From Modestobacter sp. L9-4 (GTDB taxonomy: Bacteria; Actinomycetota; Actinomycetes; Mycobacteriales; Geodermatophilaceae), in NCBI RefSeq assembly GCF_019112525.1, contig NZ_CP077800.1, positions 806,001 through 870,000 on the forward strand: a DNA stretch of 64,000 nt, read 5' to 3'. The notes under the pieces were generated by a model. It did no database searches. It was not told the DNA's origin and worked only from the letters and a program-made list of their open reading frames with translations. Shown here in pieces: positions 42,964 through 51,430 of this stretch (position 1 is its first letter; the number at the start of each line of letters is the position of its first letter). A program made the position numbers and the translations under genes.

Positions 42964-43412
42964 GGCGCCGCCGTGTCGTCGGTCCGGAGGGCGGGCCTCC
43001 GCCACACCTGGGACTGGGCCGTAGATCGGTCAGCGGGGATCTGCTGCAGCGCCCACCCATTGCCGTCGGGGTCCGACAACGCGGCGTACAGCACCCCGCC
43101 GCCGACGTCGACGACGTCGCTGACCTCCACGCCACGGCCGACCAGCTCGGCGCGGGCCTGCTCGATGTCGGCGACGACCAGGTGCAGCCCGCTGACCGGA
43201 CCGGGCGGAGTCGCGTACACCGGCAGCCCAGTGCCGAAGCCGACCGAGCAGGCCGAGCCCGGCGGGGTCACCTGCACGAAGCGGAACCCGTCACCCGGGC
43301 GCAGGTCGAGGTCGACGGTGAACCCGAGCTGGTCGGCGTAGAACGCCTTGGCCCGGTCGACGTCGGCAACCGGGATCGGCACGAGCTCCAGCTTCATGTC
43401 CACGCGAGGCAC
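42960..43412 (-). CDS. VOC-fold glyoxalase/bleomycin-resistance-like protein
   Basis: A 150-residue protein. The domain runs VDMKLELVPIPVADVDRAKAF, the first metal-site strand, to DPDGNGWALQQIP. GTG 43412 is chosen because its MP(R/V)VDMKLEL start is conserved in the paralogue at 43502. It contains FVQVTPPGSACSVGFG. VOC proteins can be dioxygenases, glyoxalases or drug-binding proteins, and I cannot tell which. The C-terminal 20 residues extend beyond the fold. It is coupled to the esterase by a GTGA overlap. Confidence 0.85.
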   Translation of the reverse strand: MPRVDMKLELVPIPVADVDRAKAFYADQLGFTVDLDLRPGDGFRFVQVTPPGSACSVGFGTGLPVYATPPGPVSGLHLVVADIEQARAELVGRGVEVSDVVDVGGGVLYAALSDPDGNGWALQQIPADRSTAQSQVWRRPALRTDDTAAP

Positions 43413-43501
43413 CCTGCCACTCTCGGGGCCGTAGACGCGGCCCCGGTCGCGGCACGTCAGTCATCGCCCAGCCGGACGACGACGAGATGGCGACGCGCTG
43501 G

Positions 43502-43903
43502 TCAGAAGGCGTCGCCGGTGCGCCAGGGCATCTCCTGCAGGGTCCAGCCGTTGCCGTCGGGGTCGGCGAACCCGGCGTAGCGCACTCCCCCGCCGACGTC
43601 GGTGACCTCACCGACGTCGACCCCGCGGCCGACCAGCTCGGCACGGGCCGCGTCGATGTCGGCGACGACCAGGTGCAGCCCGCGGACCGACCCAGGCTCG
43701 GCCGCGTAGACCGGCAAGCCGGTGCCGAAGCCGATCGAGCAGGCCGACCCGGGCGGGGTCAGCTGGACGACGCGGACGCCGTCGGCCGGCTGCACGTCGA
43801 CGTCGGCCGTAAAGCCGAGCCGGTCGACGTAAAACGCCTTGGCGCGGTCGACGTCGGTGACAGGGATTGGCACGAGCTCGAGCTTCATGTCCACGACTGG
43901 CAT
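43502..43903 (-). CDS. VOC-fold protein, tandem paralogue
   Basis: A 133-residue protein from ATG 43903. It is about 70 percent identical by eye to the protein at 42960: the same DMKLELVPIP, LTPPGSACSIGFGTGLPVYA and DPDGNGWTLQEMP blocks. The pair arose by tandem duplication. Lengths fit a single two-module VOC monomer that dimerises. Its upstream gap of 77 bases to the gene at 43981 is too short for an independent promoter on that side, so it may be transcribed with either neighbour. Confidence 0.85.
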   Translation of the reverse strand: MPVVDMKLELVPIPVTDVDRAKAFYVDRLGFTADVDVQPADGVRVVQLTPPGSACSIGFGTGLPVYAAEPGSVRGLHLVVADIDAARAELVGRGVDVGEVTDVGGGVRYAGFADPDGNGWTLQEMPWRTGDAF

Positions 43904-43980
43904 CTTGCCGTCCAGCCGGTCGGTACGACGGGGTTCCGGGCTGATCAGCGCACCGGTCACTGCGGGCCGGTCCCTACAGG

Positions 43981-45252
43981 TCAGCGCATCGTCCCCTGGC
44001 GCGCGAAGTGCTCGGGGACCGTGATCAGCTCGACGTCGAAGGCGTCGCACACCCGCTGGAGGCGGTCCCGCCAACGCTCCTGGTCCGGTTGGAACTCCGG
44101 GACCACGACAGCCGCACGACAGGCCGCATGGTCCAGACCGAACCGCTCGAACCACGGCGCGAGGTACGTGGCGTGCCGGATGAAGTGCCTGTACAAGACG
44201 GCCTGCTTGACGCCGTGCCGGTAGTACCCGGCCACCCCGGCGCTGCCATCGACCTTCAGTTCCAACGCCCAGGGCGTCCGACCGTCCCGGAGGAGGACGT
44301 CGAGGTAGCGACCGCTGTTGGACTTGGTCAGCCCCCAGCGAGTCGGGAACTGACTGCCCCAGCTCACCCGCTGCTCCTCCGGGGATCGCAGGAGCGTCAA
44401 GGCACCCTCCGACGTCCGGACCGGCACGATGCCACGGAGGATCCGTGACTCGAGCACGTGCTCGTTGTGCTTGCCGGTGGCCGGGACCTCCCCGTCCCAG
44501 GCGTCGGCGAAGGCGTTGATGGCCCCGGCAGCCCTAGCCACGGACGAGTCGTCGTCCGTGATGTCCAGCCGTCCCTCTGGGACGGCGGTCAGCCAGGCAG
44601 CCCGTTCGGGGCCGCGACGCCCGTCGTAGTCCTGACCGACGTCGACACGACCTTGCTGCGCGCCGACCTGAGCGACCTCCAGGCCCTCGAGCCGCAGGGA
44701 CCACCAGTTCTTACGCGTCAGCATCGGATAGGCGCGGAACTCGGGGCGCGTGACGCCGGCCAGGACACGGTTGACCAGCGTCGGAGGACGATCGCCCAGG
44801 TCCATGAGGTAGCGCAACCATTCGGTGTAGCGGTACTTCTCGTGATCGCCGATGTCGTCGAGACCGCTGGCGCTGATGGGGAGCAGGTCACCCCGACTGT
44901 TCAGCCGGCGCAGCAGCACCCGGACAGGAGCCCGTAGCTCGGCCGCGAGCGTCCGTAGCGCGCCCTCTGCCTCGGTGTCCCACGCGTCCTGGACCAGGAG
45001 CAGCACGACCTCATCCGCGACCACCGCGGTGTCGCCGACGACGCCGGCGCCGTGCAGGTGCAGGTCGACCAGGTCGAGCAGTGCATCGATCTCCGTCCTG
45101 CCGTCAGCACCGACGGCGACTGCTCGTCTGCCGTCGTACACGCACCGCACGACCGTGTTCCCGATCGAGTTGACCCGGTCGCTGGTGGCGTCGACCTGCG
45201 AGACGCCGGGCAGTTGCTCGAGCAGCGTCACGAGGGAGTTGGACGTCGGCAT
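43981..45252 (-). CDS. Uncharacterised protein with PD-(D/E)XK nuclease-like motif
   Basis: A 423-residue protein from ATG 45252 (GAGAGG 7 bases upstream). I do not recognise a named family. Near residues 315-335 it has RYLDVLLRDG followed by WALELKVDG, the Asp...Glu-x-Lys pattern of PD-(D/E)XK nucleases, and then GYYRHGVKQAVLYRHFI, where helices of that fold usually carry a Gln. The N-terminal half looks like an unrelated alpha/beta domain. A DNA-related or defence role is possible because it lies at the edge of the accessory region, but nothing else shows this. Confidence 0.7.
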   Translation of the reverse strand: MPTSNSLVTLLEQLPGVSQVDATSDRVNSIGNTVVRCVYDGRRAVAVGADGRTEIDALLDLVDLHLHGAGVVGDTAVVADEVVLLLVQDAWDTEAEGALRTLAAELRAPVRVLLRRLNSRGDLLPISASGLDDIGDHEKYRYTEWLRYLMDLGDRPPTLVNRVLAGVTRPEFRAYPMLTRKNWWSLRLEGLEVAQVGAQQGRVDVGQDYDGRRGPERAAWLTAVPEGRLDITDDDSSVARAAGAINAFADAWDGEVPATGKHNEHVLESRILRGIVPVRTSEGALTLLRSPEEQRVSWGSQFPTRWGLTKSNSGRYLDVLLRDGRTPWALELKVDGSAGVAGYYRHGVKQAVLYRHFIRHATYLAPWFERFGLDHAACRAAVVVPEFQPDQERWRDRLQRVCDAFDVELITVPEHFARQGTMR

Positions 45253-45619
45253 ACGTGCACCTCTCGTCTGGGGCGCTGTCGCGTCCCTCACGTGCCACCG
45301 TCCAGACGGACAGCCCAGGTGGCGGCGGGGCGCTCGTCCGCGCCTCACCAGGTGTATCGGCACCACGAGCACCGCACCGCACGTCGGGCACGACTCCGCG
45401 ACTCACTACCCGACAGCGCCGCGCCGCGCCGCGCTCACGGTGGACGACCCGCAGGTCATGCCATCGGCTGGCTCGGTCGTCGCCCGGCCACGATGCTCGA
45501 GAAACGTCGAGCGGCTGCCTCTCCGTGTCCGACCGCCCGACTGCGACTTGGAGCTGTCTACGTGCGCGGCCTCGTGACCAGCGACTGACGACCACACACG
45601 GCACCGGCCAACCGTGGCG
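45253..45619. other. Non-coding gap
   Basis: About 370 bases with no credible ORF. The only structure I see is a weak GCTCGA-gaaacg-TCGAGC dyad at 45495-45512. Confidence 0.4.
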
Positions 45620-46195
45620 TCAATGGCCGCCTACTGACGAAGGCTTGTCGGTGACGCCGCAGAGCGACCAGAAGTGGCTGCGCCGGGCTCCGTGCTGTCC
45701 CTCCCCCGGCACTCGACTCAGCGCACGGTCGAGGCGTGACCGAAGTGCCGGGTCTGCCACCAGCCGCGGCAGGTCCTCCATTCCGAGGACGCCGTGCGTG
45801 ACCAGGGTGCGCGCGTAGCGCAGTGCGGCGTCCGCCTTGGTCACGCCGCCGCGGGTCGACGTCCGCTGCCTGTTCTGCGCGGCCGCCTCCAGCGCCTGCT
45901 CGTCCGGGAAGCGGGTGAGCAGCCGCGGCAACGGGTGACTGTCGACCTCTGGCAGGGAGTCCGCGAGCAGCGGCCCGGTCGCGCCAGACGTCAAGACCCG
46001 GTGTACCAGCGGCACGACCACTCGGTCGTGGTCGGCGCCGACGCTCCACACGGCGTCGAGGACGCACGCGGACAGGCTGGTCCACCGCTCGACCGGCGTC
46101 GGCACCGGCGGCCGCTCGGTATCGGGGATCCGCCGGACGTGGTCCGGTGCTGGCTCGACTGCTTCGTCGAACAATGACGGTGACGCAGCGTCCAC
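45620..46195 (-). CDS. Truncated uncharacterised actinobacterial protein
   Basis: About 191 residues from GTG 46195, which has GGGAAGGA 6 bases upstream. It has a regular helical pattern: RWTSLSACVLDAVWSVGADHDRVV, TSTRGGVTKADAALRYARTLV and SRVPGEGQHGARRSHFWSLCG. Proteins of this type, as I recall them, continue after the FW-L-G motif with a Lys-Pro-Asp block. Here the frame ends at GVTDKPSSVGGH, so the C-terminus is probably lost. I infer a decayed gene but cannot prove it from one copy. Confidence 0.5.
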   Translation of the reverse strand: MDAASPSLFDEAVEPAPDHVRRIPDTERPPVPTPVERWTSLSACVLDAVWSVGADHDRVVVPLVHRVLTSGATGPLLADSLPEVDSHPLPRLLTRFPDEQALEAAAQNRQRTSTRGGVTKADAALRYARTLVTHGVLGMEDLPRLVADPALRSRLDRALSRVPGEGQHGARRSHFWSLCGVTDKPSSVGGH

Positions 46196-46289
46196 TCGCG
46201 ATCCTTCCCTCGGCATCGCTGGCACCAGCGAGCCAACTCAGGGTTGCAAACGGGTAGGCGGACCCGCGACTGCCACACCAGCGATTCTC

Positions 46290-46960
46290 ATCAACGGTGG
46301 ACCGGCCCCACCTCGACCGGCTCCCCCATCGGCAGCCAGCGGAACCGACGCCGGGCGTCTTCGGAGTCTGCGTCGACTCCCGCTCGCCCGCGGCGGAGAC
46401 CTGCAGGAAGTCGCTTCACCCTTCCTAGGGCACCGGGACGACGACCGGGGCGGCCAGCCGAGCCGCCTGTCGGCCGGTCATCGAGTACCGCAGCGGCCCG
46501 GTGACCGGATAACTGCACACCGCCCAGATCTAGGTCGGCGACGGCGACCTGCAGCCGCTCGATGACCTCCCGCTACCCGCGGAACGGCGAAGTGTCGCCG
46601 AAGACCCACAGCGAGCCGCCGTCCCACCGCAGTGCGAGCCGACAACGTCCCCGACGACCGGGCGGTCAGCGGTGGACCGTGCCGCGCGGAGATGGCCGTC
46701 ACGTCGACGTCCGGGCGCCCGGGGGCGGTGAGCAGCGTCGACTTACCCGGCCGCGGCCCGCGTGCGCCCGAGCGCCGCCCACCGGACGGCGTCGTCGCGA
46801 CCACCGGCACCGACGACAGGAACGCGACAAAACGACGAGCACACCGGCTCCAGCCACCCCGACCAACTCGTCCACCAGCTCCTCGACGCCGTGACCAGTG
46901 ACGACGTGACCCGAGTAGAGCGGACAGCACTGACACGACCACCGCCACGGCGAAGGGCCC
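46290..46960 (-). pseudogene. Degraded coding region, possibly P-loop protein
   Basis: No intact ORF covers this stretch, yet several minus-strand frames read as protein in turn: a GPRPGKSTLL segment near 46740 that looks like a damaged Walker A loop, WDGGSLWVFGDTSPFRG just before a stop at about 46575, and REVIERLQVAVADLDLGGVQ after it. The C-terminal piece ends RRFRWLPMGEPVEVGPVHR at 46291. I infer a frameshifted and stop-containing remnant of an ATPase or GTPase. The frames are judged by eye only. Confidence 0.35.
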
Positions 46961-47122
46961 GGCTGACAGCGCCGCCCGCCGCGCCGGCTGGGGCGCCGAG
47001 GCACGGGACAGCCGTCACCACGCGGGCCGCTCACTCGGTCCGGTGACACGGCGGACTCTCGACCACGCACCACCGGCCCGGCGTGCTGCCATGACGCCTC
47101 GACCGAGTGGTGAGGAGGACAG

Positions 47123-47707
47123 GTGGCCAGGTCCATCGGTGACTGGTTCGATGATCATGCCGACGGCTCGCTCGGTGATCGCCTCGACGACGAGGTCGTC
47201 GAACGGCAGGCTCCCTGGGACCTGCAGGCGCTCGGGCGGTCGACGGCTCGTGCTGACCGTAGGACCACCCGGTCCGGCACGTGGCCGAGCCGCCGTGGCG
47301 CCGGGGGGCAGCCCCGACCCGCGGATCGACCCGTGGTTCCGGCACCGCGCGGACCTGCGACGAGCGGATCAGGTCGGCCGGGAACACCACGTTCCACCCT
47401 GCCGGCAGGGGTGCAGGCACGGGTGCGCCAAGCCGCCGAGACCCACCCGGGAGTCGGGTACAAGCAGCTCGCCCGGACACTAAAAGCGGACGGCCTCAAC
47501 ATCACGAGGGCGCAGGTCGCCGACGTCCTGGCCCACCCGAACTCGGGGTGGAAGCGCAAGGTGGCACCGGCCCCGCTGCCTCGTAAGCCGGCCACGGTGT
47601 TCCGCCTCCCCGCGGATGCCCAGCGGAGCCGGATCGTCCCGGCGACGGATCTGTGTCCCTCGTGCGAGATGCGGCTGACACTCACCAGCACATGCCGCTG
47701 CTCCTGA
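47123..47707 (+). pseudogene. Small HTH/zinc-finger-like protein with probable internal frameshifts
   Basis: A GTG start at 47123 has GAGGAGG just upstream. The N-terminus (MARSIGDWFDDHADGSL) and the C-terminus look genuine. The C-terminal part reads ARVRQAAETHPGVGYKQLART then ITRAQVADVLAHPNSGWK, a helix-turn-helix-like pattern, and ends in CPSCEMRLTLTSTCRC. The middle (about 47270-47400) has poor third-position GC in this frame but good values one frame over, where PRIDPWFRHRADLRRADQ is read. Two compensating frameshifts are likely. An intact gene with a low-complexity linker is the alternative. Confidence 0.45.
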
Positions 47708-47771
47708 CGCGGGTACAGAGAGCCAGGGTCCGTCAGCCTGTCGACGGACAGTCGCCTGCGCTGACGTCGGG

Positions 47772-47960
47772 CTAGTAACGGACGCCGCGGTGGTCGGCCG
47801 CGCAGCCCATGCAGTCGCGCCGGTCGTGCATGTGCTCGGGCCGGTGGAGGGTGCGACACGTGCGGCACCACCGGAACGTCCGACGGCTCCGACGCGCCAT
47901 CTCCTCGACCGTCTCGGTCAGGAGTTCGACCAGGTCCCCCGGCAGTTGAGCCGCGGCAGC
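47772..47960 (-). pseudogene. 3' remnant of a zinc-ribbon gene
   Basis: The minus strand encodes a clear C-terminus: LPGDLVELLTETVEEMARRSR, then RTFRWCRTCRTLHRPEHM and CMGCAADHRGVRY, stop at 47772. This matches the C-terminal half of the zinc-ribbon gene at 41385 (RSFRWCPVCREPHPPEEF). Upstream of about 47960 the plus-strand gene takes over and no start is available. It is a truncated duplicate. Confidence 0.5.
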
Positions 47961-47966
47961 ACCACC

Positions 47967-48544
47967 ATGCCACTGCGGGGCGTCTCGCTCGACCCGGGTA
48001 TCGCGACCAGCTTCGGCACCCGCTTCCCGCTGGAGATCGTCGGCGACTTCCCGGCCGTCCCGGCGTGGGTGGCGTCGGGCTTCAAGGCCTGCGAGCAGGA
48101 ACTCATCGCCGGCGGCGAGTACCGGCTGCTGTCGGTGGACGAGGTCGGCGGGACGACGCACGCGCGGCTGCAGTGCATCGGTGCGATAGGTGACCGGGTC
48201 GGCTCGGACGACGTCCTGCTCGACGTGCTCGCCGCTGTGGACAGCGTCGGAGGGAGCGAGCTGGGGCGGGTCGGCGGCCAGTCCGAGACGCTCACCGTCC
48301 ACCTGCCCGGCCGGGGCAACTGGGCGGAGGTCATCCGCGAGTCCAGTGCTGCCGAGGAGGTCGAGGTACGGCGGTACTACCTGCCGGACGACGACCCGGA
48401 CGCCTTGACGACTCGGAGTACGCGATGGAACGCCGGATCCTGGCCGCGTCGCCCTCGTCGACGGGTGCTGCCCGGAGCGCCGACACTGGCCGCCATCGCG
48501 GCCCCACGTTCCTGACACCACCACGACGAAGGGACACCACATGA
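47967..48544 (+). pseudogene. Frameshifted uncharacterised gene before the HD hydrolase
   Basis: From ATG 47967 the frame has strong GC third positions and reads MPLRGVSLDPGIATSFGTRF to RRYYLPDDDPD. Near 48401 coding moves by -1: the other frame continues RLDDSEYAMERRILAASPSS and ends ACA TGA at 48542-48544, overlapping the ATG of the next gene (ATGA). The original frame instead drifts into Arg-rich sequence and stops at 48515. A one-base loss, or a sequencing error, is likely. No family is recognised. Confidence 0.55.
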
Positions 48545-49236
48545 CGGCTGCCGCACTCGAGGCACGCAAGACGACGGGCGCCGGGCCGCTGACCGAGCGG
48601 TTCGACGAAGCGCTGGCATACGCCTCGCGGCACCACCGGGAGCAGCTGCGCAAGGGATCGCGGGTGCCGTACATGTCGCACCTGATGAGCGTCAGCGCGA
48701 TCATCCTGGAGCACGGCGGAAGCGAGGACCAGGCGATCGCCGGCCTGCTGCACGACACCGTCGAGGACGCACCTGACGGCGAGGGCCCGCGCGTGCTGGC
48801 AGAGATCCGCGAACAGTTCGGCGAGCCGGTGGCCGCCATCGTCGAAGCGTGCTCGGACGGACTCGACGCGGCCGGCAACCGGAGTGGTACCTGGGCGGAG
48901 CGCAAGATGCCGTACGTCGAGGGCCTGCTCGACCCGGCGAAGAAGTCGAACGAGGCACTGCTCGTGACGGCCGCCGACAAGATCCACAACGGATCGCGGA
49001 TCGCCGCCGACCTGCGCAAGTTCGGCCCGGAGTTCTGGTCGACCTTCAACGCCGGCGCGGACCAGTTGCTCTGGTACTACAGGAGCGTCGACGCCGCGGT
49101 GTCCGATCGGCTGCCCGGCAGCACCATCGCCGAAGCGCTCCACCGCGTGGTCGCTGATCTCGTGACTTCGGCGGAATTCGACCCGGTGCCAGCCGCCCCG
49201 ACCAACCACTCGCCCCGGGTGAAAGACGCACCGTGA
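48541..49236 (+). CDS. Mesh1/RelA-like HD-domain hydrolase
   Basis: A 231-residue protein. The HD domain shows the SpoT/Mesh1 pattern: LRKGSRVPYMSHLMSVSAI with His47, LLHDTVEDA with His71-Asp72, and VTAADKIHN with Asp146. There is no synthetase domain. Small alarmone hydrolases with this layout remove the pyrophosphate of (p)ppGpp or act on related nucleotides or NADPH. The ATG overlaps the stop of the frameshifted gene upstream and its own stop overlaps the small ORF downstream, so it is the middle gene of a three-gene operon. Confidence 0.85.
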   Translation: MTAAALEARKTTGAGPLTERFDEALAYASRHHREQLRKGSRVPYMSHLMSVSAIILEHGGSEDQAIAGLLHDTVEDAPDGEGPRVLAEIREQFGEPVAAIVEACSDGLDAAGNRSGTWAERKMPYVEGLLDPAKKSNEALLVTAADKIHNGSRIAADLRKFGPEFWSTFNAGADQLLWYYRSVDAAVSDRLPGSTIAEALHRVVADLVTSAEFDPVPAAPTNHSPRVKDAP

Positions 49237-49376
49237 CGGAGGAATGGCGCCCGTTGGACTCCTACGCGGGGCCGGTCGATGAGATCGAGCCACTGACCGG
49301 CCGAGCGCTGCAGGACGAGGTCGCCTTCCGCAAGCACACCGCCGACGCAAACGGCGAGCCGTACGACCCCGAATAG
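49233..49376 (+). CDS. Small 47-aa acidic protein
   Basis: GTG 49233 overlaps the HD-hydrolase stop by 4 bases (GTGA). The product begins MTEEWRPLDSYAGPVDEIEP and ends DANGEPYDPE. It is acidic, without Cys or helix-turn-helix. The tight coupling is the main reason to believe it; no family is recognised. Confidence 0.55.
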   Translation: MTEEWRPLDSYAGPVDEIEPLTGRALQDEVAFRKHTADANGEPYDPE

Positions 49377-49385
49377 GACCGCTGG

Positions 49386-49417
49386 TTGGAGGAGGACCGG
49401 ACTGGCAAGTCCTCCAA
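49386..49417 (+). terminator. Hairpin after the HD-hydrolase operon
   Basis: TTGGAGGA (49386-49393) and TCCTCCAA (49410-49417) are complementary 10 bases after the small ORF. The 16-base loop is long, so confidence is limited. Confidence 0.45.
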
Positions 49418-49559
49418 TCGGCCCGATCATCCTGGGGCCTGGTGGCGGTCCAACCTTGCCAGCTGGGAGCTTCACGGGACGATCACTTGCTCTGCCACCG
49501 GGGCGCCATCACGGCAGCCGCCGCGGAAGCGTCGCCGATCCGCTGCTGGGTGCCTTGAA

Positions 49560-50705
49560 TCAGGCGTTGAGCCGACCAGCGACAGCCGCCGCCACAGCCG
49601 CAGCGAGCGGGGGCGGAACAGCATTACCGATCTGGCGGGCGATGGCAGCCTTGGATCCGCACCACAGGTGACGCTCATCGAAGCCCTGAACGACAGCCGC
49701 CTCGGCATGCGTGAGGGCACGGTTCACTTGAAGGCCACCGTTTTCCCACTGCGGGTGCAGGAAGCGCCCCTTCTCCGGTCGGAAGAACTCGGTGCGGATG
49801 GTCACCGACGGTTGATCCCAGCGCAGACGACCCAAGACGTCTCCCGCGCCGCTTGAGTGGCGCCGCCAGCACGGGTATTGGAGCTCCTCGGGGAGCTGGA
49901 AGCGACCTTGCCCAGGCGCGATGTGTGCATAACGGATCTCCGAGAGCACGTCATAGTGCCGCGTGACGTGCAGGTCGCGAAGCTTGAACGGTCCCGCGAC
50001 CGGCACGCCTTGAAAGTCGATGGCGCTCTCGGGAAGCCAGACGTCGCGAACGTCGGGCTCCAACACCACAGGCCCCTCCAAGAAGGCTTGGCGCAGGCTG
50101 CGCCAAGCTTCGAGGCCGGCGCCTGGATTCTTACCGTGCGTCATCACGGGATCTACCACCGGACCGATTCGCGAACCGACCACGACCGTCCGGACACGCT
50201 TCTGAGGTGCCCCGAAATCTGCGGCGTTGAGCCGGAACACCTGTGAACGGAAGTCAGACAGCTCCCCGCCTTCATCAGCTGCTCGTCGCAGGAGCTGGAA
50301 CTCGGGCGTGCGAGCAAACCGGTCGACGTTCTCGAACACGAACATCTGCGCGCCAGACTCGCGTACGACCCTGACGAACTCGCGCCACAGCTGATTTCGC
50401 ACGTCGGCAGGGTCCCGCCGGCCGAGCGCCGAGAAGCCTTGACAGGGAGGCCCGCCGACAACGACGTCCGCCGGTGGCACGTCGACGAAGGCCGCTATGT
50501 CGCCGGCGAAGGTGTGCTGGCCCGCGGTGTCGAAGTTCACCGCATAAGTCGCCGCAGCCGACACATCCCGCTCCACGGCGGCAGCCACGCGGAAGTGCCC
50601 CTCATCCAGGAACCCCCGCGTGAGCCCCCCGCAGCCGGCGAAGAGATCTAGCATCTGAAAACTCGGCGCCAGCACCGACCCCACGCTAGTCAGTCGTGAA
50701 CTCAT
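49560..50705 (-). CDS. DNA (cytosine-5-)-methyltransferase
   Basis: A protein of about 381 residues from ATG 50705; the frame stays open further upstream. The C5-methylase motifs are in order: I (LDLFAGCGGLTRGF), IV with the catalytic Cys (VVVGGPPCQGFSALG), VI (FVFENVDRF), VIII (FGAPQKRVRTVVVGSR), then a target-recognition region of about 130 residues and motifs IX-X (PSVTIRTEFF ... CGSKAAIARQIGNAVPPP). It transfers a methyl group from SAM to C5 of cytosine; the target site is not readable. The start lies 20 bases inside the vsr gene. It is a clear paralogue of the methyltransferase at 62707. Confidence 0.93.
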   Translation of the reverse strand: MSSRLTSVGSVLAPSFQMLDLFAGCGGLTRGFLDEGHFRVAAAVERDVSAAATYAVNFDTAGQHTFAGDIAAFVDVPPADVVVGGPPCQGFSALGRRDPADVRNQLWREFVRVVRESGAQMFVFENVDRFARTPEFQLLRRAADEGGELSDFRSQVFRLNAADFGAPQKRVRTVVVGSRIGPVVDPVMTHGKNPGAGLEAWRSLRQAFLEGPVVLEPDVRDVWLPESAIDFQGVPVAGPFKLRDLHVTRHYDVLSEIRYAHIAPGQGRFQLPEELQYPCWRRHSSGAGDVLGRLRWDQPSVTIRTEFFRPEKGRFLHPQWENGGLQVNRALTHAEAAVVQGFDERHLWCGSKAAIARQIGNAVPPPLAAAVAAAVAGRLNA

Positions 50706-51174
50706 CACCAGCGCCGACCCGGCAGGTGGCGCGTGATGAAGTTCCACGCACCCCTTGAAGCGCCTCGAGGACCCGACCGAGGGCCACGTCGGGGGGCTCG
50801 TGCTCCCAGATCTCCAGGACAGTCCATCCCAGGTCCTCGAGGTGCCGCCGCGTCTGCGCGTCGCGAACCTTGTTCTGATCGATCTTCTGCTTCCACCAAA
50901 CGGCGTTGGCTACCGGCCAAGTTCCGTGTTCCGGGCAGCCGTGCCAGAAGCAGCCGTGCACGTTGACGGCCACTCGGGACCGCGTGAAGGCGATGTCGAT
51001 CGTCCTCCGCCTGAGTCCCGGGACAGGCCAGGAGACGCGATAGCGCTTGCCCCGACCATGCAGCATCCGTCTGAGCGCCATCTCGGGTGCGGTGTCCGCA
51101 CGTGCCTGACGACTCATCCGCGCTGCCACGGCTGGGGAGCTCGGCACCGGCGGTTGCAGAGATTTTCCAGTCAC
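50686..51174 (-). CDS. vsr: Very short patch repair endonuclease (Vsr)
   Basis: A 162-residue protein from GTG 51174. It has the family features DTAPEMALRRMLHGRGKRYRV, catalytic Asp60 in TIDIAFTRSRVAV, HGCFWHGCPEHG with zinc and active-site residues at 73-83, and WWKQKIDQNKVRDAQT. Vsr nicks DNA 5' of the T in T:G mismatches that arise when 5-methylcytosine deaminates. It is encoded ahead of and overlapping the C5 methyltransferase gene, the normal partner. No clear ribosome site is seen before the GTG. Confidence 0.93.
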   Translation of the reverse strand: MTGKSLQPPVPSSPAVAARMSRQARADTAPEMALRRMLHGRGKRYRVSWPVPGLRRRTIDIAFTRSRVAVNVHGCFWHGCPEHGTWPVANAVWWKQKIDQNKVRDAQTRRHLEDLGWTVLEIWEHEPPDVALGRVLEALQGVRGTSSRATCRVGAGDEFTTD

Positions 51175-51179
51175 CGTCC

Positions 51180-51187
51180 GACATCGT
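51180..51187. promoter_or_regulatory. GACATCGT half-site next to vsr start
   Basis: GACATCGT lies 5 bases before the vsr start (minus strand ACGATGTC). The same word forms one arm of the dyad at 51363. It could be a shared operator in the divergent promoter region. Confidence 0.3.
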
Positions 51188-51362
51188 AAGCAGGTGGAAC
51201 TTCTGCGGCCTCCTGCTCCCGCGGATCATGATCCACTGAACTGGAGCCGCTCACCTGCAATCCTGGCGCATCGGGGAAACGCCGACCGTGCCGCCGCCCG
51301 GAGTCGACCGCCGTCGGACAGAGCTGCGTCGACGCCTGTGCCGCAATCGCAAGCAGCTATCT

Positions 51363-51377
51363 GACATCAACGATGTC
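51363..51377. promoter_or_regulatory. Dyad in the divergent vsr/helicase promoter region
   Basis: GACATC-AAC-GATGTC, 6-bp perfect arms, 53 bases before the start of the large ATPase-helicase gene. The whole gap (51175-51430) holds no gene and must contain promoters for both directions. Confidence 0.35.
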
Positions 51378-51430
51378 CTCATTCGCACGCCTTCCACCGT
51401 GTCGTCAGACCTACCGGGATACTGCATCTC

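Noticed and set aside
45495-45512. GCTCGA dyad in the non-coding gap
   Set aside because: Six-bp arms of a common word; no gene start nearby to control.
47031-47480. Minus-strand frame reading WNVVFPADLIRSSQVRAV
   Set aside because: It looks protein-like and has good third-position GC, but the rest of the frame is Arg-rich and a well-placed ribosome site exists for the plus-strand gene at 47123. Not fully settled.
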